Assembly: GCA_038249195.1 (NCBI GenBank)
Contig: JBBRWM010000001.1
Span: 372,001-436,000 of the forward strand
DNA: 64,000 bases
Source: JAOUEA01 sp038249195
GTDB lineage: Bacteria; Actinomycetota; UBA4738; HRBIN12
Direction of reading: 5' to 3'
This document shows, one piece after another, positions 40,962 to 49,923 of this stretch. Position 1 is the stretch's first letter. Every line of letters starts with the position of its first letter. The notes beneath the pieces are model-generated. The model saw only the letters and a program-made list of their open reading frames with translations, had not been told where the DNA came from and searched no databases. The position numbers and the translations under genes were made by a program.

Positions 40962-41848
40962 GAGAGCCTCTTCCGTTGTCGGTGGCTGACATAGCGGGCG
41001 CCGATCGACAGCGCGAGCACGAACGCGAGCAGCGTGATCGCCCCGCCCCAGGCGATCGTGTGCAGCGCCTCCACGGGCGTTCGAGCGTACGCGTACAGGC
41101 GCAGCGTCACCGAGTCCGTCGTCTTCGTCGGATCGAAGTTGATGAAGTTGCTGCCCAGGGTGGTGAGCAGGAGCGGCGCGGTCTCTCCCAGTCCGCGGGC
41201 GACGGCGAGCATGATAGCGGTCAGGATGCCTGCTCCCGCGGTGGGGATCACCACCCTCACGATCACCTTCCAGCGCGGTAGCCCGAGCGCGAGCCCCGCC
41301 TCGCGCAGCTCGTTGGGAACCAGACGCAGGATCTCTTCCGTGGCGCGCGTGATGATGGGCCACATCAAGAACGCGAGCGCGAGCGCCCCGGCGATCGCCG
41401 AAAAGCTGCCCATCCACACGACCACCACGGCCCAGATGAACGCGCCGGCGATGATGGACGGGGTGGATAGGAGCACCTCGGCTACGAAGCGCACCGCGCC
41501 GGCGAATCGTCCGCGCCCGTACTCCGCGAGGTACACGGCCGCGAGCAGCCCCAAGGGGATCGAGATGGCCGCGGCCATCCCCGTGATGATGGCGGTGCCG
41601 ATGAACGACTGCACGATCCCTCCCGCCGAGGGATTGAGCGGTCCAGCGGGCTCCTTCGTGAAGAAGTTGACGGTGAGCGCCGACCAGCCCCGCATCACCA
41701 CGTAGCCGATGATCAGGGCGAGCGGGATGAAGACGAGGATCGCGCACGCGATCATGAAGACCCCATACGCCCGGTCCTTGGTTCGGCGGCGCCCGCTCAC
41801 CTTCCCCGCGAGCAGCGACGGCGCGGTCGCGACGGCAATCGCGCTCAT
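40958..41848 (-). CDS. pstA: Phosphate ABC transporter permease PstA
   Basis: A 296-residue permease with about six membrane helices. It has GIVQSFIGTAIITGMAAAIS, VAEVLLSTPSIIAGAF, and the EAA-type cytosolic loop ELREAGLALGLPRWKVIVRV that docks onto PstB. ATG at 41848 overlaps the pstC stop (ATGA). Confidence 0.95.
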   Translation of the reverse strand: MSAIAVATAPSLLAGKVSGRRRTKDRAYGVFMIACAILVFIPLALIIGYVVMRGWSALTVNFFTKEPAGPLNPSAGGIVQSFIGTAIITGMAAAISIPLGLLAAVYLAEYGRGRFAGAVRFVAEVLLSTPSIIAGAFIWAVVVVWMGSFSAIAGALALAFLMWPIITRATEEILRLVPNELREAGLALGLPRWKVIVRVVIPTAGAGILTAIMLAVARGLGETAPLLLTTLGSNFINFDPTKTTDSVTLRLYAYARTPVEALHTIAWGGAITLLAFVLALSIGARYVSHRQRKRLS

Positions 41849-42885
41849 CGATCCCTCCCTCCGCGGCCCTCTTCGGCCTCCGCGACCGCCACCTCGACGG
41901 TCGCGCTCACGGAGATACGCGGGTCGCGGCCCACGAGGACGCGCGACAGCGCCGCGAACCCGAACGTCAAGGCGATCAGGATCAGCGCCAGCCCAAGCAA
42001 GGCGGAACGATGCAGGCCGACGCTGGTGGCGTCGCGGAAGCTGCTCGCGATCCACGAAGGGATCGTCACGCCGGCGCCGAAGAGGCTCGTGCTGATCCGC
42101 GTGGTGTTGCCGACGAGCAACGAGACCGCGATCGTTTCGCCGAGCGCTCGGCCAAGCCCAAGCATGGTCGCCCCGACGATGCCGCTGCGCGCATACGGCA
42201 GGACCGCGATGCGTGTGGTCTCGTAGCGCGTCGCGCCGATGGCCTTGGCGGCCTCACGGAGGTCTCGCGGCACGGTGGCCACGACCTCCCGCGTGACCGC
42301 CGTGACGATCGGGATGATCATGATCGCCAAGATCACGCCGGCGCTGAACAGGTCCGGACCGACCGTGTTGCCGGAGAAGAGCTTGCCGACCACGGGGATC
42401 CACCCCAGCGTGGTGTGCATGAACGGCTCGATGTACTTGTCGAGGAACGGCTTCAGGATGAACAGCCCCCATAGTCCGTAGACGATGCTCGGGATCGCCG
42501 CGAGCACGTCGACGAACGTGGCCAGGGGGTTGCTCACCCACCCCGAACGGACCTCGTTGAGCAGCAGGGCGAGCCCTACGGATACGGGGACCGCCAGCAC
42601 CACGGCCACGAACGAGGTCACGAGCGTGCCGTACACGAAGGGCAAAGCGCCGAACGACTCCCGCCCCGCCACCGTGTTCCAGTCGGTCCCCGTGAAGAAG
42701 GAGAATCCGAACGTGGAGAAGATCCTGGAGCTGCCGTCGATGAGCTCGAGGATCAGGGCGATCAGCAGCAGGATCAGGCCGGCGGCGACCACCGCCGTGG
42801 TCCATCTGAAGGCCCTGTCCACGACCTGGGAGCGCCGCCCGATGGGCGGCGCTCCCTCGGCTGCGATCAGGCCGCCTGACTCCAT
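41845..42885 (-). CDS. pstC: Phosphate ABC transporter permease PstC
   Basis: A 346-residue permease. About 25 polar N-terminal residues precede the first helix (TAVVAAGLILLLIALIL); FGALPFVYGTLVTSFVAVV opens the permease domain and LREAAKAIGATRYETTRIAV is the EAA loop contacting PstB. A larger periplasmic insertion around residues 150-170 (VVGKLFSGNTVGPDLF) is seen in many actinobacterial PstC proteins. Begins 7 nt after the pstS stop. Confidence 0.95.
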   Translation of the reverse strand: MESGGLIAAEGAPPIGRRSQVVDRAFRWTTAVVAAGLILLLIALILELIDGSSRIFSTFGFSFFTGTDWNTVAGRESFGALPFVYGTLVTSFVAVVLAVPVSVGLALLLNEVRSGWVSNPLATFVDVLAAIPSIVYGLWGLFILKPFLDKYIEPFMHTTLGWIPVVGKLFSGNTVGPDLFSAGVILAIMIIPIVTAVTREVVATVPRDLREAAKAIGATRYETTRIAVLPYARSGIVGATMLGLGRALGETIAVSLLVGNTTRISTSLFGAGVTIPSWIASSFRDATSVGLHRSALLGLALILIALTFGFAALSRVLVGRDPRISVSATVEVAVAEAEEGRGGRDR

Positions 42886-42892
42886 GGAACCC

Positions 42893-44005
42893 CTAGCCGG
42901 TCACGTTCGACGATGCTTGGATCGGAGTGCCCTGGTAGGAGACCTTTGCCAGCTGCGCGAGTCCCCCCTGCGCGATCTCCGTCGGTAGCGGAGAGTAGTT
43001 CAACTGCGTCGCCGTGTCCTGACCGGGCCCCAGGGCCCAGGTCACGAAGTCCACGAGGGTCTTCCCCTTGGACTGATCCGTCTGATCCAGGTAGATGAGC
43101 AGGTAGGTCGTGCTCGCGATCGGGTACGCGCCCTCGGCCGGGGAATTCAGGATGTTGGTGTCCGGGCTGATGGGGAACTTCAGGATGCCCCCCGCGGCGC
43201 TGATGCTCTCGATCGACGGTGCGACGTAGGTGCCGTCGTCGCGCTTGATCGCACCCACCCGGAGGTCGCTCTTGAGCGCGAAGTCGAACGACAGGTACCC
43301 GATGGAGCCCTGCGTCTGGGTCATCGCAGCCGCGACGCCGTCGTTCCCGTCGCCGCCCTGCCCGGCCGGCCACTGGACCGCCTTGTCCGCACCCACGTCC
43401 TTCTTCCACGACGGGCTCTCGTCGGACAGCCACGAGGTGAACACGAACGTGGTCCCGGACTCGTCGGAACGGTGCACGACACTGATGTCCATGTCGGGAA
43501 GGCTGACGCCGGCGTTCTGGCCGGCGATCGCGGAGTCATTCCACTTCGTGATCGTGCCGGCGAAGATGTCGGCCACGGTCGAGCCGTCGAGCTTCAGCCC
43601 GTCGTCGACGCCCGGGACGTTGTACGAGACGGCCACGCCGCCGAGCACCGTCGGGATCTCGATCGCATCGCCAGGGAGGGCCGCGATCTCGTCGGACTGC
43701 AACGGGGCGTCCGACGCGCCGAAGTCGACGGTCTGGGCGGTGAATTGCTCCACCCCACCGCCCGAGCCGATCGCCTGATAGTTGATCTGCGCGCCCGATT
43801 CGACGCTCGGGAAGTCCTGGAACCACTGCTCGTAGATGGGATCGGGGAACGTCGCGCCGGCGCCCGTCAGGGCCACGCCGTCGAAGCTGCCACCAGACGA
43901 GCTCGAACCCGATGAGGAGCTGTCGTTGTTGCTGCTACAGGCGGCGGCGGCCAACGCCAAGATCATCCCCGCCGCGACCACGCTGGCCCTGGTTCGCTTC
44001 ACCAT
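42893..44005 (-). CDS. pstS: Phosphate-binding lipoprotein PstS
   Basis: A 370-residue substrate-binding lipoprotein. Signal peptide with lipobox AAAAC near residue 23, then a Ser-rich linker. Binding motifs: TGAGATFPDPIYEQWF near the start, INYQAIGSGGG, VDFGASDAPL, and HRSDESGTTFVFTSWLS, which together hold the phosphate ion. First gene of the pst operon; ATG 44005 has GAGGAGG about 9 nt upstream, and a PHO box lies about 80-100 bp before it. Confidence 0.95.
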   Translation of the reverse strand: MVKRTRASVVAAGMILALAAAACSSNNDSSSSGSSSSGGSFDGVALTGAGATFPDPIYEQWFQDFPSVESGAQINYQAIGSGGGVEQFTAQTVDFGASDAPLQSDEIAALPGDAIEIPTVLGGVAVSYNVPGVDDGLKLDGSTVADIFAGTITKWNDSAIAGQNAGVSLPDMDISVVHRSDESGTTFVFTSWLSDESPSWKKDVGADKAVQWPAGQGGDGNDGVAAAMTQTQGSIGYLSFDFALKSDLRVGAIKRDDGTYVAPSIESISAAGGILKFPISPDTNILNSPAEGAYPIASTTYLLIYLDQTDQSKGKTLVDFVTWALGPGQDTATQLNYSPLPTEIAQGGLAQLAKVSYQGTPIQASSNVTG

Positions 44006-44047
44006 GTCGATCTCGACCTCCTCGTCGTGAGTTGTCCGCCCGTGGGA

Positions 44048-44107
44048 ACGCTAGGAGTTGGGCATGGACACCTGATTGCGCGAGCGTGAACGCAACGTGA
44101 ACGCCGC
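44048..44107 (-). promoter_or_regulatory. pstS promoter with PHO box
   Basis: On the minus strand GTTCACGTTGC... style repeats read as two adjacent 11-bp units, seen on the plus strand as GTGAACGCAAC (44086-44096) and GTGAACGCCGC (44097-44107). A TAGCGT -10 lies at 44053-44048, placing the start near 44041. The 217-bp gap to the divergent sensor kinase holds this box and that gene's own -10. Confidence 0.7.
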
Positions 44108-44210
44108 TCTCACGATGAACGGGCCGGGAACGAGGACAACAGGAGAAGAAGGGGAAGCAGCCGCGACATGAACGGCTCACGTGTCCCGTCGGGACGGATC
44201 GGGCAGACCC

Positions 44211-44216
44211 TACACT
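44211..44216 (+). promoter_or_regulatory. Leaderless -10 box TACACT of the sensor kinase
   Basis: TACACT lies 6 nt before the ATG at 44223. It is more than 100 bp from the PHO box. Confidence 0.5.
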
Positions 44217-44222
44217 GCCGCC

Positions 44223-45383
44223 ATGGACGGTCTCGGATGGATCGTGGCCGTGGTGGTCGGGGGACTCGCCGTGGCGGCGGGCATCGCGCTCGGCCGGAGC
44301 TCTCGGGCTCACGCCCTGAGCAGGTCGCAGGAGCGAGCGTCCGCGGCCGAGGCGGCGCTCGAGCGCATCGATCGTTCCTCAAAACACGACCGACGCGTTC
44401 AGGACCTGATCCTGGCGACCATGCAGGAAGGGATCCTGCTGCTGGACGACGGGGGGCGGCTCGCGTTCGCCAACGATGCCGTCGCACGACACCTCGGCAG
44501 GCGCCCCGCCACGATCCACCAGCTCCTACCCATGGCCGCACGAGATCTGGTCGAACGCGTCGCCGTCACGGGGGAGGGTGAGAGCTGCGAGGCTGCCTAC
44601 GGGAGCCCCACACGATGGTTGCGGGTCACCGCGACACCGGCGGGCGCGGACGGGTCGCTGCTGGTGGTCGTTCGCGACGTCACCGAGTCCCGTCGCATCG
44701 AACACATCCGCCGCGATTTCGTCGCGAACGCCTCGCACGAACTGAAGACACCGGCGGCAACCATCCAGGCGGCCGCGGAGACCCTCCACGACGCGGCCCA
44801 GGACGACCCCGCTGCCGTGCGGCGTTTCGCGACCCAACTCGATCGTGACGCCCGGCGATTGTCCCGCATCGTCGCCGACCTCCTCGACCTGTCTCGGCTC
44901 GAGACAGGGAGCGAACTCGATCAAGACGTGCGGCTCGAGACGGTCGTCAACGACGAGGCGGGCCGCTTCGAAGCGGCCGCACGGGAGGCTGGTCTTGCCC
45001 TCGTCGTCGACCCGCATCGCGCCGGGCGCGTGCGGGGGTCCTCCCGGGACCTCTCCCTGCTGGTGCGCAACCTCATCGACAATGCGGTCCGGTACACGCC
45101 GCGGGGAGGGACCGTGCGTGTCGAGCTCACCGAGGACGACGACGTGGTCCACCTGTCGGTGTGCGACGACGGGGCGGGGATCCCCACGAGGGATCTCCCG
45201 CGGGTCTTCGAGCGGTTCTACCGCGTGGATCGGGCTCGCTCCCGGGAAACGGGGGGCACCGGTCTCGGCCTGTCCATCGTCAGGCACGTGGCGGAGAACC
45301 ACGGCGGCAACGTCCACGTCACGAGCGAGCTGGGCCGAGGGTCGACCTTCGTCGTGACCATCCCGCTCGCGCCGCCCGCCTAG
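44223..45383 (+). CDS. PhoR/SenX3-like sensor histidine kinase
   Basis: A 386-residue kinase. One N-terminal membrane helix (WIVAVVVGGLAVAAGIAL), a PAS-like domain (about 60-155; GILLLDDGGRLAFANDAVARHL), HisKA with the phosphorylated histidine near residue 172 in NASHELKTPAATIQ, and HATPase_c with N box LIDNAVRYTPRGG, G1 CDDGAGIPTRDL and G2 GGTGLGLSIVRHVAE. With only one helix and no large outer domain, it probably senses Pst/PhoU state rather than phosphate directly. Divergent from the pst operon that holds its likely response regulator. Confidence 0.9.
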   Translation: MDGLGWIVAVVVGGLAVAAGIALGRSSRAHALSRSQERASAAEAALERIDRSSKHDRRVQDLILATMQEGILLLDDGGRLAFANDAVARHLGRRPATIHQLLPMAARDLVERVAVTGEGESCEAAYGSPTRWLRVTATPAGADGSLLVVVRDVTESRRIEHIRRDFVANASHELKTPAATIQAAAETLHDAAQDDPAAVRRFATQLDRDARRLSRIVADLLDLSRLETGSELDQDVRLETVVNDEAGRFEAAAREAGLALVVDPHRAGRVRGSSRDLSLLVRNLIDNAVRYTPRGGTVRVELTEDDDVVHLSVCDDGAGIPTRDLPRVFERFYRVDRARSRETGGTGLGLSIVRHVAENHGGNVHVTSELGRGSTFVVTIPLAPPA

Positions 45384-45390
45384 GCACCCG

Positions 45391-45396
45391 TATGCT
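45391..45396 (+). promoter_or_regulatory. Leaderless -10 box TATGCT
   Basis: TATGCT lies 8 nt before the ATG at 45405. Confidence 0.5.
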
Positions 45397-45404
45397 GCGG
45401 GCCG

Positions 45405-46085
45405 ATGACCACACTCTTCCTCATCCGGCACGGGCTCACGGGACAGACCGGCACCACGCTGTACGGCCGCACAACGGGGATCGAGCTGGACCATCGGGGG
45501 CAGGAGCAGGCCCGTGTCCTCGCCGAGCGGTTCGCCTCGGTGCGGCTCACGGCCATCTACTCGAGCCCTCTCGAACGCTGCCGGCAGACCGTGGAGCCGC
45601 TGGCGGCGGCGCATCGCCTCACGGTGGCCGAGCGGCAGGGCCTCATCGAGATGGACGCCGGTTCATGGACCGGGAAGACGCTCGCCCGGCTGCGGCGGAA
45701 CAAGGCGTGGGCGCAGGTGCAGACCGCGCCGTCCACCTTCCGTTTCCCCGGCGGCGAGAGTTTCGCGGAGGCGTGGGACCGGGCCGGCGCGGAGATGGAC
45801 GCGATCGCGCGGCGCCACCCCCGGGGCCGGATCGCCGTCGCCACCCACGGGGACGTCGCGAGGCTGATCCTCGGTCGGTACCTCGGCGCTCCCCTTGACG
45901 CCTTCCAACGGATCGTGGTCGACACCGCATCCGTCTCTGTGGTCCATGTCGTATCCGGCGGGCGTCCTCACGTGCTGCTGATGAACGACGCCGGGGGCCT
46001 CGATCGCTTCGGACCCAAGGGCGCGACACCCCCGTGGGAGACGCGTCAGCCGCCCACTCGCGCCGGTAGGAACCTGCGAGGATAG
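45405..46085 (+). CDS. Histidine phosphatase family protein (MSMEG_4193-type)
   Basis: A 226-residue phosphoglycerate-mutase-fold phosphatase. Catalytic His9 in LFLIRHGLTG, then YSSPLERCRQTVEPLA, an acidic LIEMDAGSWTGKTL and the second histidine in IAVATHGDVARLIL. It is the first of a three-gene set with DUF3090 and SCO1664-type genes conserved across Actinomycetota (the TIGR03848/03847/03843 trio), often near mycothiol genes. Substrate unknown. Confidence 0.88.
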   Translation: MTTLFLIRHGLTGQTGTTLYGRTTGIELDHRGQEQARVLAERFASVRLTAIYSSPLERCRQTVEPLAAAHRLTVAERQGLIEMDAGSWTGKTLARLRRNKAWAQVQTAPSTFRFPGGESFAEAWDRAGAEMDAIARRHPRGRIAVATHGDVARLILGRYLGAPLDAFQRIVVDTASVSVVHVVSGGRPHVLLMNDAGGLDRFGPKGATPPWETRQPPTRAGRNLRG

Positions 46086-46091
46086 AACGCC

Positions 46092-46613
46092 ATGGAGCTC
46101 GGACCCGTCGATCGCATCACCGCCGATGCCGTGGGCGAACCCGGTGCTCGCACGTTCTACATCCAGGCCCGCCACGGCGATCAAGTCGTCAGCGTGATCG
46201 TGGAGAAGCAACAGGTGCAGCTCCTGGCGGCCTCGGTCCTTGACCTGCTGGCCGACCTCGACGTCGAGACGGGACTCGGGCCCGGCGATCAGCTGATGGA
46301 GCTGGAGACTCCGGTCGACCCGCTCTGGCGCGCGGGCCGGCTGTCCATCGGGTTCGACCAGGAGCGCCGCCTCTTCCAACTCGAGGTCGAGGAGTTCCAG
46401 CCGGAGGTGGAGGACGACGACCCTCGCTCGCTGCTCGCCGAGGAACCGCAGACGATCCGGATCTGGGCCAGCACCGAGCAGATGCTGGCGTTGTCCCGCC
46501 ATGGGTCCGAGGCCGTGGAACGGGGGCGGCCCGCCTGCCAGTACTGCGGGAACCCAATGGATCCGGAAGGACACGCGTGTCCCGCGATGAACGGGCACTC
46601 GAAGCGGGACTGA
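46092..46613 (+). CDS. DUF3090 family protein
   Basis: A 173-residue protein of the actinobacterial DUF3090 family. The N-terminal part ARTFYIQARHGDQVVSVIVE and the middle IRIWASTEQMLALSRHG are typical. The C-terminus has a small zinc-ribbon-like group, CQYCGNPMDPEGHACP. Function unknown. It begins 6 nt after the phosphatase stop and its last 37 bases overlap the next gene. Confidence 0.88.
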   Translation: MELGPVDRITADAVGEPGARTFYIQARHGDQVVSVIVEKQQVQLLAASVLDLLADLDVETGLGPGDQLMELETPVDPLWRAGRLSIGFDQERRLFQLEVEEFQPEVEDDDPRSLLAEEPQTIRIWASTEQMLALSRHGSEAVERGRPACQYCGNPMDPEGHACPAMNGHSKRD

Positions 46614-47326
46614 TCGATCCCGCGGTGCCTCGCGCGCTCGCCCGCGGCGAGCTGACGATCCTTGGACTGATGCCCAACTCGTCCAACTACACGTTCCTCA
46701 CGAAGGCCGAGACCTCCGAGGAGTCGGTCCTCGCGATCTACAAGCCGCGCCGTGGAGAGATCCCGTTGTGGGATTTCCCCGAGGGGACCCTCGCGCAGCG
46801 TGAGGTGGCCGCCTACGTCGTGGCGCGCGCCCTGGGGTGGCCCAACGTGCCGCCCACGATCCTTCGCGACGGACCGGAGGGGGTCGGCTCGGCGCAGCTC
46901 TTCGTCGCCTTCGACCCGGGGCAGCACTACTTCACCCTGCAGGAGGAGCATGAAGACACGTTCGTCGACGTCGCCCTCTTCGACGCCGTGATCAACAACG
47001 CCGATCGGAAAGGAGGCCACTGCCTCTTGGGCGAGGACGGCTCCATCTTCCTGATCGATCACGGCGTGTGCTTCAACGTGGACGACAAGCTGCGCACCGT
47101 CATCTGGGACCACGCGGGTGAGCCGATCGACGCCGCGCGCCTCGAGGACCTCCGGCGATTCGGCGCCGGGCTCGACGATCCTCGGGACCCCGTCGGCGCC
47201 GAGCTCGGGGCCCTGCTCGATCCGGAGGAAACGCAGGCGCTGCGCCGGCGCCTGCGATCCCTGATCGCCGGCCGCGTGCTCCCCCGGCCGGAGCTGGATC
47301 GCCCCTTCCCCTGGCCCCCCGTGTGA
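46577..47326 (+). CDS. SCO1664 family protein (PI3/4-kinase-like fold)
   Basis: A 249-residue protein, third of the actinobacterial trio. It has kinase-like features: VLAIYKPRRGEIPLWDFP for nucleotide and phosphate binding, FDAVINNADRKGGHCLL (catalytic-loop-like NNADRK) and IFLIDHGVCFNVDDKL (DHG metal site). It resembles the phosphatidylinositol 3/4-kinase-related HipA-like group, but its substrate is not known. GTG start at 46577, overlapping the DUF3090 gene by 37 bp; a shorter start is not supported. Confidence 0.88.
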   Translation: MSRDERALEAGLIDPAVPRALARGELTILGLMPNSSNYTFLTKAETSEESVLAIYKPRRGEIPLWDFPEGTLAQREVAAYVVARALGWPNVPPTILRDGPEGVGSAQLFVAFDPGQHYFTLQEEHEDTFVDVALFDAVINNADRKGGHCLLGEDGSIFLIDHGVCFNVDDKLRTVIWDHAGEPIDAARLEDLRRFGAGLDDPRDPVGAELGALLDPEETQALRRRLRSLIAGRVLPRPELDRPFPWPPV

Positions 47327-47895
47327 TGAGGCCGCGTGATGGTGCCTCCGTGAGGGAGCCCCTGCGGTTGGTGCGCGTGCCCACCCCCATCGGGTCGTTC
47401 TGCGTTGCGTGCTCTGCAGACGGCGTGATCGCCACGGAATTCGCGTCCGAGCACGACGACCCGCGGGCGTTCGGGGACCGCTTGGGGGAGCTTTATGACG
47501 TCCCCGTCGTGCGATCCGGCGCGGATCTCGCGGACGTGCGTCGGGAGGTCCGTGACTACTTCGGGGGTCGCATCCGCGCGTTCTCGACCCCCGTGGACCT
47601 CGGCCGGGCTGGCACGGGGTTCGGCCGCCGGGTGCTGGCGACGACGGCCACGATCCCGTTCGGCGAGCTGTGGACCTACGGGGACGTGGCCGCGATGGCG
47701 GGCACCCCCCGCGGCGGCAGGGCTGCGGGCAATGCCCTTCGCCGCTGCCCGATCGAGCTGTTCGTCCCGTGTCATCGGGTCGTGCACGCCGGCGGCGGCA
47801 TCGGCGGCTACGGCAGCCACGACGAGCGGAAGCGGTGGCTGATCAGGTTCGAGACCGCGGGCGAGCACCGAACCGGACGCTCGCGGGTGCCGTAG
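47326..47895 (+). CDS. ogt: Methylated-DNA-protein-cysteine S-methyltransferase
   Basis: A 189-residue single-use DNA repair protein. The methyl-acceptor cysteine is in FVPCHRVVHAGGGIGGYG near residue 149; the helix-turn-helix ELWTYGDVAAMAGTPRGGRA holds the arginine finger. It removes methyl groups from O6-methylguanine. ATG at 47326 overlaps the upstream stop by one base (TGATG); GTG at 47323 is an alternative. Co-transcription with the SCO1664-type gene is likely. Confidence 0.92.
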   Translation: MRPRDGASVREPLRLVRVPTPIGSFCVACSADGVIATEFASEHDDPRAFGDRLGELYDVPVVRSGADLADVRREVRDYFGGRIRAFSTPVDLGRAGTGFGRRVLATTATIPFGELWTYGDVAAMAGTPRGGRAAGNALRRCPIELFVPCHRVVHAGGGIGGYGSHDERKRWLIRFETAGEHRTGRSRVP

Positions 47896-47901
47896 GAGAA
47901 G

Positions 47902-48888
47902 ATGGAGCCCATGAAGGACCGTCGGACCTCCCTGCTCGCGCTCGCCTTACTCACGCTCGCCGCGGCGTGCAGCAAAAGCACGGACGCCGCCGCCCCCTCG
48001 ACGCCGGTCTCGAGCGGCGCGTCCACGTTCGCCATCGAGGTGGCCACCACCGATCTGTACATCCATACCCCCCAGCGCGTCGAGGTAGGGGTGCTGTCCA
48101 CCACGACGAACGGCGTGCAACTGGTGAGCTTCGGCGAGGTGCCACTTGCGTTCACGTACCTCGGAACGAACGGTTCCGCCACCCCAGAGCCGGGCCCGAC
48201 GGCGACCGCCACGTACCTCGGCACCCCAGGGACCCAGATGGATGGGACTGGGCCGGCCATCACGGACGCGGCGACCGCCCGGGGCGTGTATCAGGCGCAG
48301 CACGTCGTGTTCGACGAGCCGGGCACGTGGCAGGTCCAGGTGACGGCCGACGTCGTGGGCGTCGGGAAGCAGGTCCTCACGAGCGCCTTCCCGGTGGCGT
48401 CGAAGCCCGCGCTGCCGGCGCCGGGCGACGCGGCCCTGCGCACCCAGAACCTCACGGTGGCCTCCAAAGGCGTGCCTCGCTCGGCGATCGATTCGAGGGC
48501 CCAGGACGGCGCCGCGATCCCCGACCCCGAGCTGCACGGGACGACCATCGCGAAGGCGCTGCGAGCCGGCAAGCCCATCCTTGCGTTGTTCGCGACCCCT
48601 CTGTACTGCACCAGCCGCTTCTGCGGGCCGACGACCGATGCCCTGCAGGCGATGGCCGACGCCCACCCCGATGCGGCCTCCTACATCCACATCGAGATCT
48701 GGAAGGACTACCAGAAGAGCGTCCTGAACAAGGCCGCGGCCGATTGGCTCTACCGCAACGGCGACCTCCGGGAGCCCAGGCTGTTCCTGATCGGCACGGA
48801 CGGGCGCATCGCCGATCGCTGGGCGCCGCTGTTCGACCCCGCGCAGGTCATGCGAGAGCTCGACGCGCTGCCCAACACCGGGGATTGA
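47902..48888 (+). CDS. Thioredoxin-fold lipoprotein with CX4C motif
   Basis: A 328-residue lipoprotein. Lipobox LAAAC near residue 23, then an immunoglobulin-like beta domain (about 40-170), and a C-terminal thioredoxin-like domain: GKPILALFATPLYCTSRFCG near residues 223-242 with CTSRFC in place of CXXC, then FLIGTDGRIADRW. The unusual spacing makes a normal disulfide oxidoreductase role doubtful; copper handling or electron transfer is possible. Starts 7 nt after the ogt-type gene. Confidence 0.7.
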   Translation: MEPMKDRRTSLLALALLTLAAACSKSTDAAAPSTPVSSGASTFAIEVATTDLYIHTPQRVEVGVLSTTTNGVQLVSFGEVPLAFTYLGTNGSATPEPGPTATATYLGTPGTQMDGTGPAITDAATARGVYQAQHVVFDEPGTWQVQVTADVVGVGKQVLTSAFPVASKPALPAPGDAALRTQNLTVASKGVPRSAIDSRAQDGAAIPDPELHGTTIAKALRAGKPILALFATPLYCTSRFCGPTTDALQAMADAHPDAASYIHIEIWKDYQKSVLNKAAADWLYRNGDLREPRLFLIGTDGRIADRWAPLFDPAQVMRELDALPNTGD

Positions 48889-48915
48889 CCTCCTGGGCCG
48901 ACAACCTCCGGGGGC

Positions 48916-48921
48916 TATCAT
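48916..48921 (+). promoter_or_regulatory. Leaderless -10 box TATCAT
   Basis: TATCAT lies 9 nt before the ATG at 48931. Confidence 0.45.
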
Positions 48922-48930
48922 CGCCTCCGG

Positions 48931-49911
48931 ATGCGAGAGCCGGACGCGCAACACCACCACCCCCATCGACACGACCAGCCGCAGGAAGCCGGGGACCGCC
49001 ACGAGCACTTCGGTCCGGTCGACGCCGCAACGATCGCGACCCGCAGGGGCGTCCGCGCCACCTGGATCTCCCTTATCGCCTTGCTGTGGACGGCGTTGAT
49101 GCAGCTCCTCATCGTGTCTGCCACGGGCTCGGTGGCCCTCCTCGCGGACACGATCCACAACTTCACGGACGCCCTGACCGCCATCCCGCTGCTGATCGCC
49201 TTCCGCCTGGCGCGGCGGCCTCCCACGAGGCGATATTCCTACGGGTACCACCGAGCGGAGGATCTCGCGGGCGTCGTGATCGTCGCCGTGATCCTCGTCT
49301 CAGCCGTGGTGGCCGCCGCCGAGGCCGTCGGCCGGCTGATCCATCCCCAGCCGGTCGACCACGTCGGGTGGCTCCTGGCCGCAGGGGCCGTGGGCGCCAT
49401 CGGCAACGAGGCCGTGGCGCTGTACCGCATCCGCGTGGGCCGCTCGATCGGCTCGGCCGCGATGGTGGCCGACGGCCTCCACGCCCGCACCGACGGGCTC
49501 ACGTCTCTGGCCGTGATCGGGTCGGCACTCGCGGTACTCGCCGGGTTCCCGCGTGCCGACCCGCTGATCGGGCTCGCCATCACCGTCGTGATCTTCTGGA
49601 CGCTTGTCCAGGCCGCGCGCGCCGTCATCCATCGCGTCCTCGACGGGACCGACGAGCAGACGATCGCCCTGATCCAGGAGGTGGCGGCCTCCGTCGCCGG
49701 GGTCGAGCACGTGGGCGACACCCGCGCGCGCTGGACCGGGCATCAGCTGCTCACCGAGCTCAGCATCGACGTGGAGGCGACCCTGTCGGTGCAGGACGGG
49801 CACGAGGTCGCCGAACGGGTGCGCGAGGAGCTCCTCGAGCACGTGCCTCGGCTCGCCGGCGCCTCGGTCCACGTCGACCCGCACGAGCACGAGTCCCACA
49901 CCCCCGCGTAG
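48931..49911 (+). CDS. Cation diffusion facilitator (CDF) metal exporter
   Basis: A 326-residue CDF transporter. The N-terminus is rich in histidine (HHHPHRHDQ and DRHEH). Six helices carry the metal-site pairs LADTIHNFTDAL near residues 71-82 and VADGLHARTDGLTSLAVIG near 181-199. A cytosolic C-domain follows, ending in VHVDPHEHES. It exports Zn2+, Co2+, Fe2+ or Cd2+ with proton exchange; the HD-HD type membrane site suggests zinc. ATG at 48931, nine bases after TATCAT. Confidence 0.9.
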   Translation: MREPDAQHHHPHRHDQPQEAGDRHEHFGPVDAATIATRRGVRATWISLIALLWTALMQLLIVSATGSVALLADTIHNFTDALTAIPLLIAFRLARRPPTRRYSYGYHRAEDLAGVVIVAVILVSAVVAAAEAVGRLIHPQPVDHVGWLLAAGAVGAIGNEAVALYRIRVGRSIGSAAMVADGLHARTDGLTSLAVIGSALAVLAGFPRADPLIGLAITVVIFWTLVQAARAVIHRVLDGTDEQTIALIQEVAASVAGVEHVGDTRARWTGHQLLTELSIDVEATLSVQDGHEVAERVREELLEHVPRLAGASVHVDPHEHESHTPA

Positions 49912-49923
49912 CGCTCGGGCCCG

